This document shows, one piece after another, positions 1 through 6,457 of a stretch of 21,249 nucleotides of DNA. The stretch comes from Psychrobacter sp. UBA3962. Its GTDB lineage: Bacteria > Pseudomonadota > Gammaproteobacteria > Pseudomonadales > Moraxellaceae. Location: positions 1-21,249 of the forward strand of contig NZ_DGDC01000051.1 in NCBI RefSeq assembly GCF_002385225.1, written 5' to 3'. Position numbers and translations under genes: made by a program. The notes beneath the pieces are model-generated. The model made no database searches and was not told the DNA's origin. It saw only the letters and a list, made by a program, of their open reading frames with translations. Within the stretch, counting starts at the first letter, position 1. Every line of letters begins with the position of its first letter.

Positions 1-19
1 CTTAACTGACTGGCATTAC
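1..19 (-). mobile_element. IS4-type terminal inverted repeat (IS lies left of window)
   Basis: Bases 1-19 are the exact reverse complement of bases 21231-21249. Read outward, the sequence is TAATGCCAGTCAGTTAAG, which closely resembles the 18-base terminal repeat of IS4 as I remember it (TAATGCCGATCAGTTAAG). The body of the element would lie to the left, outside the window, so no transposase can be seen. The IS assignment rests on recall plus the symmetry and needs the flanking sequence. Confidence 0.7.
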
Positions 20-60
20 AGCTTAGGCTGGGTTTTTCATATCCGGATTTTACTCCTATC

Positions 61-876
61 ATGACAGCAGACTTTACCATTAAAGATTTATCTTTATCCG
101 ATACCCACTACTTTGGCTTCGATATCCAAGGTTATAGATCACCTTTATCCTCTGCAAAGAGCTGTGCGGCTATAGCTGTTTCAAGCTTTGTCTATCCTAG
201 CACTAATGTAAATTCTGCCAATATCAGAGCAGATAGCAAAATAAATAATAAACTCCTCCTAGCCAAAGCTCAGAAATATGCGGTGAGAAAATTATTGTTT
301 CAGCTTATCTTTGAAAAGATGAAAGATTGGGTATTTACTTATATTGATATTAATGAGGTCAATTTATTCAAAGCTAACAGCTTAAGACTAGTAGAAAGTA
401 GCTATCCTTATAGATTACTGCCTTTTAATTATTACGTTTGCTTTACCCACTCGGCCAATAAGATTGCTTGTGCTATTCATGCAAAAAAACCAATTGGCAT
501 AGACTTAGAAGTCAATCCTGTCTCAATGAAACTAGCCCAACGCTACTACACATTAGAAGAAATGAAGTGGCTAGCAAAGTTAAATGATGACCGCCTACCC
601 CAAGCCTTAAATTTATTATGGCAGTTGAAGGAAGCTTCAATTAAACAAACTAAAGCCAATAAGGCAAATTTACTGTCAGGACTCAAAGAAAGTAAGTTAC
701 TTGCTGCAAAAAAACTTATGCTTAAGTCTGCTAAAGATCAAGATCGTACAACCGATATATCTATTTTTAATAATCAAATCTCTACTAAAATCTACCGTTA
801 TCAATATTTGACAGATCATGAAAACACCACTACTTACGTCTATATAGCATCAGAAAACTTAGTAGCAATCTGGTAA
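61..876 (+). CDS. 4'-phosphopantetheinyl transferase superfamily protein (Sfp/AcpT type)
   Basis: Enzymes of this family move the phosphopantetheine arm of coenzyme A onto a serine of acyl- or peptidyl-carrier proteins. The family's metal-binding motif is visible as GIDLE at residues 146-150 (D148, E150), and the second signature as WQLKEA at 187-192 (K190, E191). FTHS at 128-131 matches the substrate-side motif. The 271 residues are longer than the usual 220-250, with the extra length before the core. The ATG at 61 has no clear ribosome binding site, and the frame stays open upstream to a TGA at 7-9 inside the IS end, so the annotated start is provisional. The gene is AT-rich and stands alone. 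Which carrier protein it serves (fatty acid synthase, siderophore or other) cannot be told here, as no partner gene is present. Confidence 0.85.
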   Translation: MTADFTIKDLSLSDTHYFGFDIQGYRSPLSSAKSCAAIAVSSFVYPSTNVNSANIRADSKINNKLLLAKAQKYAVRKLLFQLIFEKMKDWVFTYIDINEVNLFKANSLRLVESSYPYRLLPFNYYVCFTHSANKIACAIHAKKPIGIDLEVNPVSMKLAQRYYTLEEMKWLAKLNDDRLPQALNLLWQLKEASIKQTKANKANLLSGLKESKLLAAKKLMLKSAKDQDRTTDISIFNNQISTKIYRYQYLTDHENTTTYVYIASENLVAIW

Positions 877-927
877 TGATCTTATTATCTAGATATAGCC
901 ACCTGACTCTTAAAATATTTTAACCAT

Positions 928-958
928 AAAAAAAGCATCCCCGAAGGGATGCCTTTTT
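928..958. terminator. Bidirectional Rho-independent terminator
   Basis: A perfect 7-bp stem, GCATCCC (935-941) with GGGATGC (946-952), has a CGAA loop. An A-run lies on the left (928-934) and a T-run on the right (954-958). It can stop the plus-strand transferase gene and the convergent minus-strand outer-membrane gene that ends at 981. Confidence 0.92.
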
Positions 959-980
959 ATCATTTTGGCTTAGCCAATAA

Positions 981-1865
981 TTAGAAGCGGTAAGTTACAC
1001 CAGCTTTAACCATTGGGTACCAAACGTTGCTGTCTTCGATGTCTTCTTTAGCAGCTTGTACTAATGATTTACCAGATTCAGCAATTACTCTATTCGGGCT
1101 TTCATCTTCACTATATACGTTAGCATCCATCTTACCCATGTATGCTGCACCGATCTCACCGAACACACCCCAGTTTTGGTTGATGTTTGGACGATAGCCA
1201 ACAGTTAAGTATGGAGCTAGTTTGTTTCTGTTTTCAACTTCAACTTTAACAGTGTCACCATTGTTTACGGTATATTGAGTACCGTTGATTCTAACATTAG
1301 CATTAGAACCTTCTGTAGGAGTTAACTCAGCTTTTAATTCATTTTTTGGAACTAAAATACCAGTACCGATTGTGAAGTTGTTAGCCCATGGACGTAAGTT
1401 AACGCCAAGGTATGGGTTGCTGAAGTCAGCATCATATTTCATTTCGCCTTGGAAGTTACCCCAACCGTCACCTAGAGCTTTACCCCAGTTGATCCATGAA
1501 TCGCTAGCGTCTAAGTCTTTAGTACCGTCGTCGCTAAAACCGTTCCAACCAGCAGTTAGTTCAGTAGTTTCGTTTAGGCCCCAAGCGATGTTAGCACCGT
1601 AACCTAAAGTACCGATCTCAGCGCTTACAGCAGCTGGATGAGTTACTGTGTTGAATAGAGTTTTACCAGTACCAACTACAGCACCAGTAGTGTTAGCGAT
1701 AACGCCAGCATTTTGGTCATATTGGTAAGCAACTGGTTGTGCGTCAGTAACTACTACTACATCGTTAGCAGGTTGTGTATCAGTAACTACTACTACGTCT
1801 TGAGCCATTGCAACTGATGAACCTAGTACTGCTGCTGCAACTGCTGTTAATTTAAAAAGTTTCAT
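981..1865 (-). CDS. Secreted outer-membrane beta-barrel-like protein (YfaZ-like candidate)
   Basis: The 294-residue protein starts with a clear Sec signal peptide: K2 and K5, a hydrophobic core, and cleavage expected after A-M-A at residues 19-21. The mature part begins with two near-identical 12-residue repeats (23-34 and 35-46, DVVVVTDTQPAN then DVVVVTDAQPVA). The rest alternates polar and hydrophobic residues with many Gly, Tyr and Trp, and ends in a phenylalanine (GVTYRF), as in Gram-negative barrels recognised by the BAM complex. The stretch around SAEIGTLGYGANIAWG and the overall size suggest a YfaZ-like small barrel, but this is a weak family guess. The start is supported by GGAG eight bases upstream on the minus strand. 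The gene stands alone with a 265-base structured leader. Its function is unknown; it could be a porin-like or adhesion-related envelope protein. Confidence 0.75.
   Translation of the reverse strand: MKLFKLTAVAAAVLGSSVAMAQDVVVVTDTQPANDVVVVTDAQPVAYQYDQNAGVIANTTGAVVGTGKTLFNTVTHPAAVSAEIGTLGYGANIAWGLNETTELTAGWNGFSDDGTKDLDASDSWINWGKALGDGWGNFQGEMKYDADFSNPYLGVNLRPWANNFTIGTGILVPKNELKAELTPTEGSNANVRINGTQYTVNNGDTVKVEVENRNKLAPYLTVGYRPNINQNWGVFGEIGAAYMGKMDANVYSEDESPNRVIAESGKSLVQAAKEDIEDSNVWYPMVKAGVTYRF
1728..1799 (-). repeat. 36-bp in-frame tandem repeat, two copies
   Basis: Two adjacent 36-base units encode the duplicated DVVVVTD(T/A)QP segment just after the signal peptide of the outer-membrane protein. 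The units differ at several bases, so the duplication is not very recent or is under drift. Such repeats can expand or contract by slippage. Confidence 0.85.
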
Positions 1866-1918
1866 AACATCTCCAAAGAATATAACTTAATTGAACCATG
1901 ATTGAGTGTCTAATAAAC

Positions 1919-2000
1919 AAAAAAGCAATTCAAGCTTATTATAATTATCATGCACTTAATAATAATAGTACATAACTATATAAAGGCCACTCGAATTGCT
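1919..2000 (-). terminator. Terminator-like hairpin in leader of the outer-membrane gene
   Basis: On the minus strand AGCAATTCGAG (complement of 1990-2000) can pair with CTTGAATTGCT (complement of 1924-1934): 11 bp with one G-U pair. Six uridines follow (complement of 1919-1924). The loop is long and AT-rich, about 55 bases. It lies upstream of the start codon at 1865, so it would either attenuate that gene or end a short leader RNA begun near 2130. Confidence 0.55.
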
Positions 2001-2008
2001 CATCCATG

Positions 2009-2042
2009 AGACACCTTAGAGGTTTCCCGAATCCATGTGTCT
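2009..2042 (-). other. Stem-loop in leader of the outer-membrane gene
   Basis: AGACAC (2009-2014) and GTGTCT (2037-2042) form a 6-bp stem. Inside it GG.TT (2021-2025) can pair with AA.CC (2030-2034) around a CCCG loop. I do not recognise it as any named riboswitch class. It sits in the predicted minus-strand leader. Confidence 0.5.
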
Positions 2043-2071
2043 ATTAAACACTTTTTTACAATTAAAGTCAT

Positions 2072-2097
2072 CCCCTAAAAGTTGCCTTTTAATAGGG
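2072..2097 (-). other. Hairpin in leader of the outer-membrane gene
   Basis: CCCCTAAAAG (2072-2081) faces CTTTTAATAGGG (2086-2097) across a four-base loop. A 6-bp inner stem and a 3-bp outer stem are separated by a small internal loop. It has no adjacent T-run on either strand. It is probably part of the folded leader RNA. Confidence 0.45.
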
Positions 2098-2111
2098 ATT
2101 CTGTAATTTTT

Positions 2112-2142
2112 ACTTACAATTTGTAAGTTGGGTTGCATTATA
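2112..2142 (-). promoter_or_regulatory. Minus-strand -10 box with a 17-base palindromic operator candidate
   Basis: The complement of 2137-2142 is a consensus -10 box (TATAAT); a second TATAAT lies slightly upstream on the minus strand. No good -35 is visible. Just downstream, over the predicted start, ACTTACAA (2112-2119) and TTGTAAGT (2121-2128) form a perfect 8+1+8 palindrome of the kind bound by dimeric repressors such as TetR or MarR families. The regulator is not in the window. A -10 without a -35 together with an overlapping palindrome suggests a regulated promoter, though this is inference. Confidence 0.6.
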
Positions 2143-2221
2143 CCCTGTGATTATACAGAAGCCTAATACTTTATTTATGAACCCTTAAGTCATTTAAACA
2201 CGAAAAACCAAAACACTTCAG

Positions 2222-2250
2222 ATGACATTAGTCAGCACATCTATTACAAT
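2222..2250 (+). promoter_or_regulatory. Sigma70-type promoter of the ahcY operon
   Basis: The -35 box ATGACA (2222-2227, five of six to TTGACA) and the -10 box TACAAT (2245-2250, five of six) are separated by exactly 17 bases. The predicted start near 2256-2257 coincides with the first base of the riboswitch P1 helix, which supports both calls. Confidence 0.8.
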
Positions 2251-2255
2251 AGGCA

Positions 2256-2564
2256 GCTGCCGAGAGGTGTTGCGCCAGTGAAGCTTGCTAACGACTATAG
2301 TTGCTATTATAGCATTTGATACTACTTTAGCTAAATTAGATAAAGTTCACTGTCAGGCTCGGTTAGCCTTTATATAGCTATAATCTTATATAGCTTATTT
2401 ATAGCCTCATCAATTTTTCAGAGTTTAAACTTCTGATACTCCATTTAAATGGGTCTAATTTACGAGTTATTGGCTGTAACATTAATTTGTTGCTCCAACA
2501 ATCTAATAAGTTGAATTAACTGTATTTATACTGATGTGTAGCTAATGGGCAAACAACGACACCT
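2256..2564 (+). ncRNA. S-adenosylhomocysteine (SAH) riboswitch with enlarged P3 region
   Basis: The aptamer reads CCGAG (2260-2264), AGGTGT (2265-2270), TTGC, then a P2 stem CAGTGAA (2276-2282) with TTCACTG (2346-2352). CAGGCTCGG (2354-2362) follows, and its CTCGG closes P1 with CCGAG. The pseudoknot strand is AACG followed by ACACCT (2555-2564), and ACACCT pairs perfectly with AGGTGT. In the classical motif these strands are GAGCGC and GCGCUC, so the pairing is kept while the bases differ. The bases known from the Ralstonia structure to contact SAH are all present: GC after the pseudoknot strand, the A and second G of CAGG, and the CG of AACG. SAH riboswitches turn on SAH recycling genes, and ahcY follows. 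Unusual is the roughly 190-base stretch between P1 and the pseudoknot strand; TTAGC (2363-2367) and GCTAA (2541-2545) could close it as a large P3. Confidence 0.88.
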
Positions 2565-2609
2565 GCGTTTCTTTCACCTTAATTTTTTATCAATACCAAG
2601 GAGCTCGAG

Positions 2610-4031
2610 ATGGACGCAGTGTCTAACATCGATTCAAAAACCAATTTAGAAAACTTCAGCGATTATAAAGTAGCTGATATCAGCCTAGCAGATTATGGCC
2701 GTCGTGAGATCTCATTAGCAGAAGCTGAAATGCCAGCGTTAATGGGCTTACGTAAACGCTATAAAGAAGAGCAGCCTTTAGCGGGCGCAAAAATCCTAGG
2801 TTGTATTCATATGACCATCCAAACCGCGGTACTTATTGAGACCCTAGTTGAGCTAGGTGCTGAAGTACGCTGGACTTCATGTAATATCTTCTCTACTCAA
2901 GACCATGCTGCTGCGGCAATTGCTGCAAGTGGTGTGCCTGTATTTGCTTGGAAAGGCGAAACGGAAGAAGAGTACGAGTGGTGCTTACGTCAACAATTAT
3001 TTGTGGGCGGTGAAGAAAAGGGCCAACTATGGGATGCCAACCTTATCCTAGATGACGGCGGTGACTTAACTGCTTTAATCCATAATGACTATCCACAAAT
3101 GCTAGAGACCATCAACGGTATCTCGGAAGAGACCACCACTGGTGTTCATCGCTTAATCGATATGCTTAATAAAGGGACGCTAAAAGTACCAGCTATTAAC
3201 GTAAACGATGCAGTGACTAAGTCTAAAAACGATAACAAATATGGTTGTCGTCACAGCTTGAACGATGCCATCAAACGCGCCACGGATATGTTACTTGCCG
3301 GCCGCCGTGCTCTAGTTATCGGTTACGGTGACGTGGGTAAAGGCTCAGCGCAAAGCTTACGTCAAGAAGGCATGATAGTTCGTGTTTCAGAAGTTGACCC
3401 TATTTGTGCTATGCAAGCCTGTATGGATGGCTACGAACTAGTGTCTCCGTATATCGATGGTAAGAATACCGATTCAGCAGAAGGCATCAACACCCGCCTA
3501 TTACAAGATACTGACTTAATTGTTACTACTACCGGTAACTACCACGTTTGTGACAAGCACATGCTTGCTGCGTTAAAGTCAGGCGCTGTGGTTTGTAACA
3601 TCGGTCACTTCGACACCGAAATCGATACTCAATTTATGCGTGACACTTGGAACTGGGTAGAGATCAAGCCTCAAGTTCACCAGGTTTATCGTTCAGAAGA
3701 TAAAAACGATTACCTAATCTTATTAGCAGAAGGCCGCTTAGTAAACCTTGGTAATGCTACTGGTCACCCATCACGCGTCATGGATGGTTCATTTGCCAAC
3801 CAAGTACTGGCTCAAATGTATCTTCATGAAGAGAAATTCTCTGAATTACCGGCAGATGAACGTGCCAACGGTTTATACGTTAAAGTATTGCCTAAGAAAC
3901 TGGATGAAGAAGTTGCCGCTGCTATGGTCGCAGGCTTTAACGGTGTCATGACACAGTTGACCCCTGAGCAAGCAGATTATTTAGGCGTTCCTGTCGAAGG
4001 TCCATTCAAGCCTGATGACTATAAGTACTAA
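2610..4031 (+). CDS. ahcY: Adenosylhomocysteinase (SAH hydrolase)
   Basis: This cytosolic NAD-dependent enzyme reversibly splits S-adenosylhomocysteine into adenosine and homocysteine, relieving product inhibition of methyltransferases. At 473 residues it matches the long proteobacterial form. The family signature SCNIFSTQDHAA is near residues 90-101. The NAD-binding signature GYGDVGKGSA is at 238-247, and the C-terminus ends in KPDDYKY as expected. AAGGAG at 2598-2603 sets the ATG at 2610. It is the first gene of an operon with metF and rsmE and is probably controlled by the SAH riboswitch directly upstream, so rising SAH would raise expression. Nothing essential appears to be missing. Confidence 0.98.
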   Translation: MDAVSNIDSKTNLENFSDYKVADISLADYGRREISLAEAEMPALMGLRKRYKEEQPLAGAKILGCIHMTIQTAVLIETLVELGAEVRWTSCNIFSTQDHAAAAIAASGVPVFAWKGETEEEYEWCLRQQLFVGGEEKGQLWDANLILDDGGDLTALIHNDYPQMLETINGISEETTTGVHRLIDMLNKGTLKVPAINVNDAVTKSKNDNKYGCRHSLNDAIKRATDMLLAGRRALVIGYGDVGKGSAQSLRQEGMIVRVSEVDPICAMQACMDGYELVSPYIDGKNTDSAEGINTRLLQDTDLIVTTTGNYHVCDKHMLAALKSGAVVCNIGHFDTEIDTQFMRDTWNWVEIKPQVHQVYRSEDKNDYLILLAEGRLVNLGNATGHPSRVMDGSFANQVLAQMYLHEEKFSELPADERANGLYVKVLPKKLDEEVAAAMVAGFNGVMTQLTPEQADYLGVPVEGPFKPDDYKY

Positions 4032-4098
4032 TGTTAATACTTTTTAGTATTTAACTTTTAGAAGTAAACTTATTACATTAATAGCTGTTTATTTTAAG

Positions 4099-4127
4099 GG
4101 CTGAGAAATTGGATCAATTTCTCAGCC
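4099..4127 (+). other. Perfect 13-bp hairpin between ahcY and metF
   Basis: GGCTGAGAAATTG (4099-4111) pairs exactly with CAATTTCTCAGCC (4115-4127) around a GAT loop. Only TATTATTAGGG follows, with no T-run, so it is not a standard terminator. It could stabilise or mark a processing point in an ahcY-metF transcript, or be a leaky terminator that lowers metF-rsmE expression. Confidence 0.75.
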
Positions 4128-4166
4128 TATTATTAGGGCGGTATATTTTTTCATCAAGGATAGGAC

Positions 4167-5030
4167 ATGAGCAAGCCACAATTTTCTTTTGAGTTTTTTC
4201 CAACTAAAACAGATGAAGGCATCACTAAGTTATATCAGACTTTTGATACTTTAAATGAGTTGGCGCCAAGCTATTTTTCAGTAACCTATGGTGCCGGTGG
4301 TACCACTCGCGAGCGTACCTTAGGAATTGTTGAGGCACTAAAAAATCGTGCTAACACCCCTATTGCCCCCCATATTTCCTGTATTGGTGATAATAAAAGC
4401 CAAATTGCAGAACTTTTAGACTTCTATAAATCTATCGGCATCAGCCGTATGGTAGCTTTACGAGGCGACTTACCTTCAGGCCAAGTAGGCATGGGTGAGC
4501 TGCCCTTCGCTGTGGATTTGGTTCGTTTTATCCGTGAGCATTCAGGCGATCACTTCCAAATTGAAGTCGCTGCTTATCCTGAAATGCACCCGCAAGCCAT
4601 AAGCTTTGAGCAAGACATCCAAAACTTAATCAATAAATTTGAAGCAGGCGCCAACTCTGCGATTACCCAGTTCTTCTATAACGCTGAGAGTTATTTATAT
4701 CTACGGGATGCTTTAGAGAAGCGCGGTGTCGATACCGACAAGCACAGACTGGTTGCCGGTATTATGCCCATTATTAATGCCAGTAATTTAATTCGCTTTG
4801 CGGACAGCTGCGGCGCAGACATTCCTCGTTTTATTCGTAAGCAGCTGGCTGACTACGGAGATGACCGTAAAGCCATTCGTGAGTTCGGCTTTGAAGTAGT
4901 TCACCGCTTATGTGAAGTACTTATAGCTGAAGGCGTGCCTGCCCTCCACTTCTACACCATGAACCGTGTTGAACCTAACAAGCGCCTAGTACAATCATTA
5001 GGCTTGACCTCTTCAAGCACACAGGCTTAA
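4167..5030 (+). CDS. metF: 5,10-methylenetetrahydrofolate reductase
   Basis: This flavoenzyme reduces 5,10-methylene-tetrahydrofolate to 5-methyl-tetrahydrofolate, the methyl donor for remaking methionine from homocysteine. The 287 residues fit the short bacterial form without a regulatory domain. The N-terminal FEFFP motif (residues 8-12) carries the expected glutamate E9. TYGAGGTTRERT is at 40-51, and ALRGD at 97-101 carries the active-site aspartate D101. AAGGA at 4156-4160 fits the ATG at 4167. It stands 135 bases after ahcY and four bases before rsmE. The product of AhcY, homocysteine, is the acceptor of the methyl group MetF prepares, so the two genes work in one cycle. Confidence 0.97.
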   Translation: MSKPQFSFEFFPTKTDEGITKLYQTFDTLNELAPSYFSVTYGAGGTTRERTLGIVEALKNRANTPIAPHISCIGDNKSQIAELLDFYKSIGISRMVALRGDLPSGQVGMGELPFAVDLVRFIREHSGDHFQIEVAAYPEMHPQAISFEQDIQNLINKFEAGANSAITQFFYNAESYLYLRDALEKRGVDTDKHRLVAGIMPIINASNLIRFADSCGADIPRFIRKQLADYGDDRKAIREFGFEVVHRLCEVLIAEGVPALHFYTMNRVEPNKRLVQSLGLTSSSTQA

Positions 5031-5034
5031 TCGC

Positions 5035-5928
5035 ATGCGTCGTTTTTTCTTTAATCCGAATTTAGCACAGCTAAGTTCGGAATCCTCCAATACTACCTCT
5101 ACTCCCCCCTACTTAAGCCAACTTGCTATTGGCAGTGTGCTTACTTTGACAGAGGATATTTATCATCATTGGTGCCGTGTGTTACGGGCTAAAGTGGGTG
5201 AACAAAGTCTAATCTTCGATGGCTTAGGCGGTCAGAGCCTCATAGAGCTTGAGTCTATTGATAAGAAGTCAGCTCAAGCCCGTATCATTGCCCATGATAG
5301 TATCGATAATAGCAGTAACTTTCACAGTACTATTGCCATCGTCATGAGCCGTGGCGATAGAATGGATTATGCGATCCAAAAATCTACTGAATTGGGCGCG
5401 ACTGCCATTCAGCTACTTACTAGCCAGCACGGTGAGGTAAGATTAAAAGCCAATCAAGTCGATAAAAAACTCAACCACTGGCAACAAGTGGCCCTATCTG
5501 CTTGCGAACAATGCGGGCTTAATCGTCCTCCTTTAGTGATGTCGCCGGTGTCTATTGAACAGTGGCTACAAGACCAAAGTGGTGAGGTGCATAGTGACGT
5601 GAGCTATCTAATAGAGGACGACTATTATCAACAGTATTTTGATCAGCCTACCCTGCCCTTAGTGTTGGCCGTACCCAGTCAACAAGAAAAACAGCAATTG
5701 GATATCCATGCCTCAATTAGGCAGCAATTTTCTGAAGCTAAACACACCCAATCTAAGCCCAGATTTGACATTCTAATCGGTGCAGAAGGCGGGTTATCAG
5801 AGTCTGAATATCTTCAAGCGCGTGACATCGACTATCTGCCTTGGCAGTTGGGCAATCGAGTATTGCGCACAGAGACGGCGCCCGTGGTTGCCTTAGCCAC
5901 TTTAATGCATATTAGCGACACTCTTTAA
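5035..5928 (+). CDS. rsmE: 16S rRNA (uracil1498-N3)-methyltransferase
   Basis: RsmE methylates N3 of U1498 in the 16S rRNA of the assembled 30S subunit, using S-adenosylmethionine and releasing SAH. The C-terminal SPOUT knot motifs are clear: GAEGGLSESE at residues 249-258 and LGNRVLRTETAPVVAL from 272. The N-terminal part is the PUA-like RNA-binding region. At 297 residues it is longer than the usual 240-250; an expanded middle (about 170-235) and an N-terminal Ser/Thr-rich stretch account for this. It begins four bases after the metF stop and has no obvious ribosome binding site, so translation is probably coupled to metF. A strong terminator follows. Confidence 0.95.
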   Translation: MRRFFFNPNLAQLSSESSNTTSTPPYLSQLAIGSVLTLTEDIYHHWCRVLRAKVGEQSLIFDGLGGQSLIELESIDKKSAQARIIAHDSIDNSSNFHSTIAIVMSRGDRMDYAIQKSTELGATAIQLLTSQHGEVRLKANQVDKKLNHWQQVALSACEQCGLNRPPLVMSPVSIEQWLQDQSGEVHSDVSYLIEDDYYQQYFDQPTLPLVLAVPSQQEKQQLDIHASIRQQFSEAKHTQSKPRFDILIGAEGGLSESEYLQARDIDYLPWQLGNRVLRTETAPVVALATLMHISDTL

Positions 5929-6040
5929 GTAAGTAGTGATTTTTTAGGCAGTAGTTTTTTAAGCAGCAATTTAGTCTTAAATCATCGGTACTAACTCTGC
6001 TTTTGCTTATTTTTTATTTAACTTTTATTTACTCATAATT

Positions 6041-6075
6041 AGCCGGCAACAAATAAATTTGTGCCGGCTTTTTTT
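6041..6075 (+). terminator. Rho-independent terminator of the ahcY-metF-rsmE operon
   Basis: AGCCGGC (6041-6047) pairs with GCCGGCT (6063-6069), and ACAAAT (6049-6054) with ATTTGT (6057-6062). There is one bulged A and a tight AA loop. Seven Ts follow. It lies 113 bases after rsmE. Confidence 0.95.
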
Positions 6076-6457
6076 GCTTTTAAAGCGTGATATAAAAACT
6101 ATAAAAAACGTATTTTTTATAATTTAAATTATTTTTTGTGACCCGTAAGTCTTTGCAAATGCTTGTAAAGTAATGGTTTAGACTCTATCTTTTCATCTAT
6201 AAATTTTTATTAGCGATAGCCATATTTAAGACAAACCCTTATTAAATACGACTTTATTTACTAACAAGCCTTCTTATCGCCATATAAAAATAAATGACTA
6301 TCAAATTATTCTAATTTTCTTTATCCAACTTACTGTCAAATTATTTATAAGCATCTATACAGCACCTTGCTGACTGGTGCCTTGTAACTAATAAAGTAAT
6401 TTGTACAGCCTAAAACCTAAAGTAGTCAACTCAAACCATTCTTTAAAGGATAATAAC
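6076..6457 (+). promoter_or_regulatory. Leader region of the first acyl-CoA dehydrogenase
   Basis: This AT-rich stretch holds no gene. A possible promoter has CTGTCA (6333-6338) and TATACA (6356-6361) 17 bases apart, four of six matches each. Directly at the predicted start is an inverted repeat, GCACC (6362-6366) with GGTGC (6376-6380), which could be an operator or a small leader hairpin. I do not recognise a FadR- or PsrA-type site. A TTG at 6401 is in frame with the dehydrogenase but is not the likely start. Confidence 0.4.

Larger units (their letters stand above)
1906..2050 (-). repeat. Direct repeats TGTTTAWTAGACAC flanking the leader hairpin
   Basis: Minus-strand TGTTTAATAGACAC (complement of 2037-2050) and TGTTTATTAGACAC (complement of 1906-1919) differ at one of 14 bases and lie on either side of the terminator-like hairpin. 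The complement of AGACAC, GTGTCT, occurs once between them on the minus strand (complement of 2009-2014). It can therefore pair with either copy but not both. This arrangement could switch leader structure. Confidence 0.6.

Noticed and set aside
1285..1602. Open frame of 105 codons on the plus strand opposite the outer-membrane gene
   Set aside because: The minus-strand protein has a signal peptide, a barrel-like C-terminus and a good ribosome binding site, so this frame is its shadow.
2289..2302. 14-base sequence TAACGACTATAGTT shared with 13789-13802
   Set aside because: One shared 14-mer is expected by chance in a window of this size, and no further similarity surrounds it.
6401..6457. 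N-terminal extension of the first acyl-CoA dehydrogenase from a TTG start
   Set aside because: AAAGGA is well placed for the ATG at 6458, and the paralogue begins at the equivalent position.
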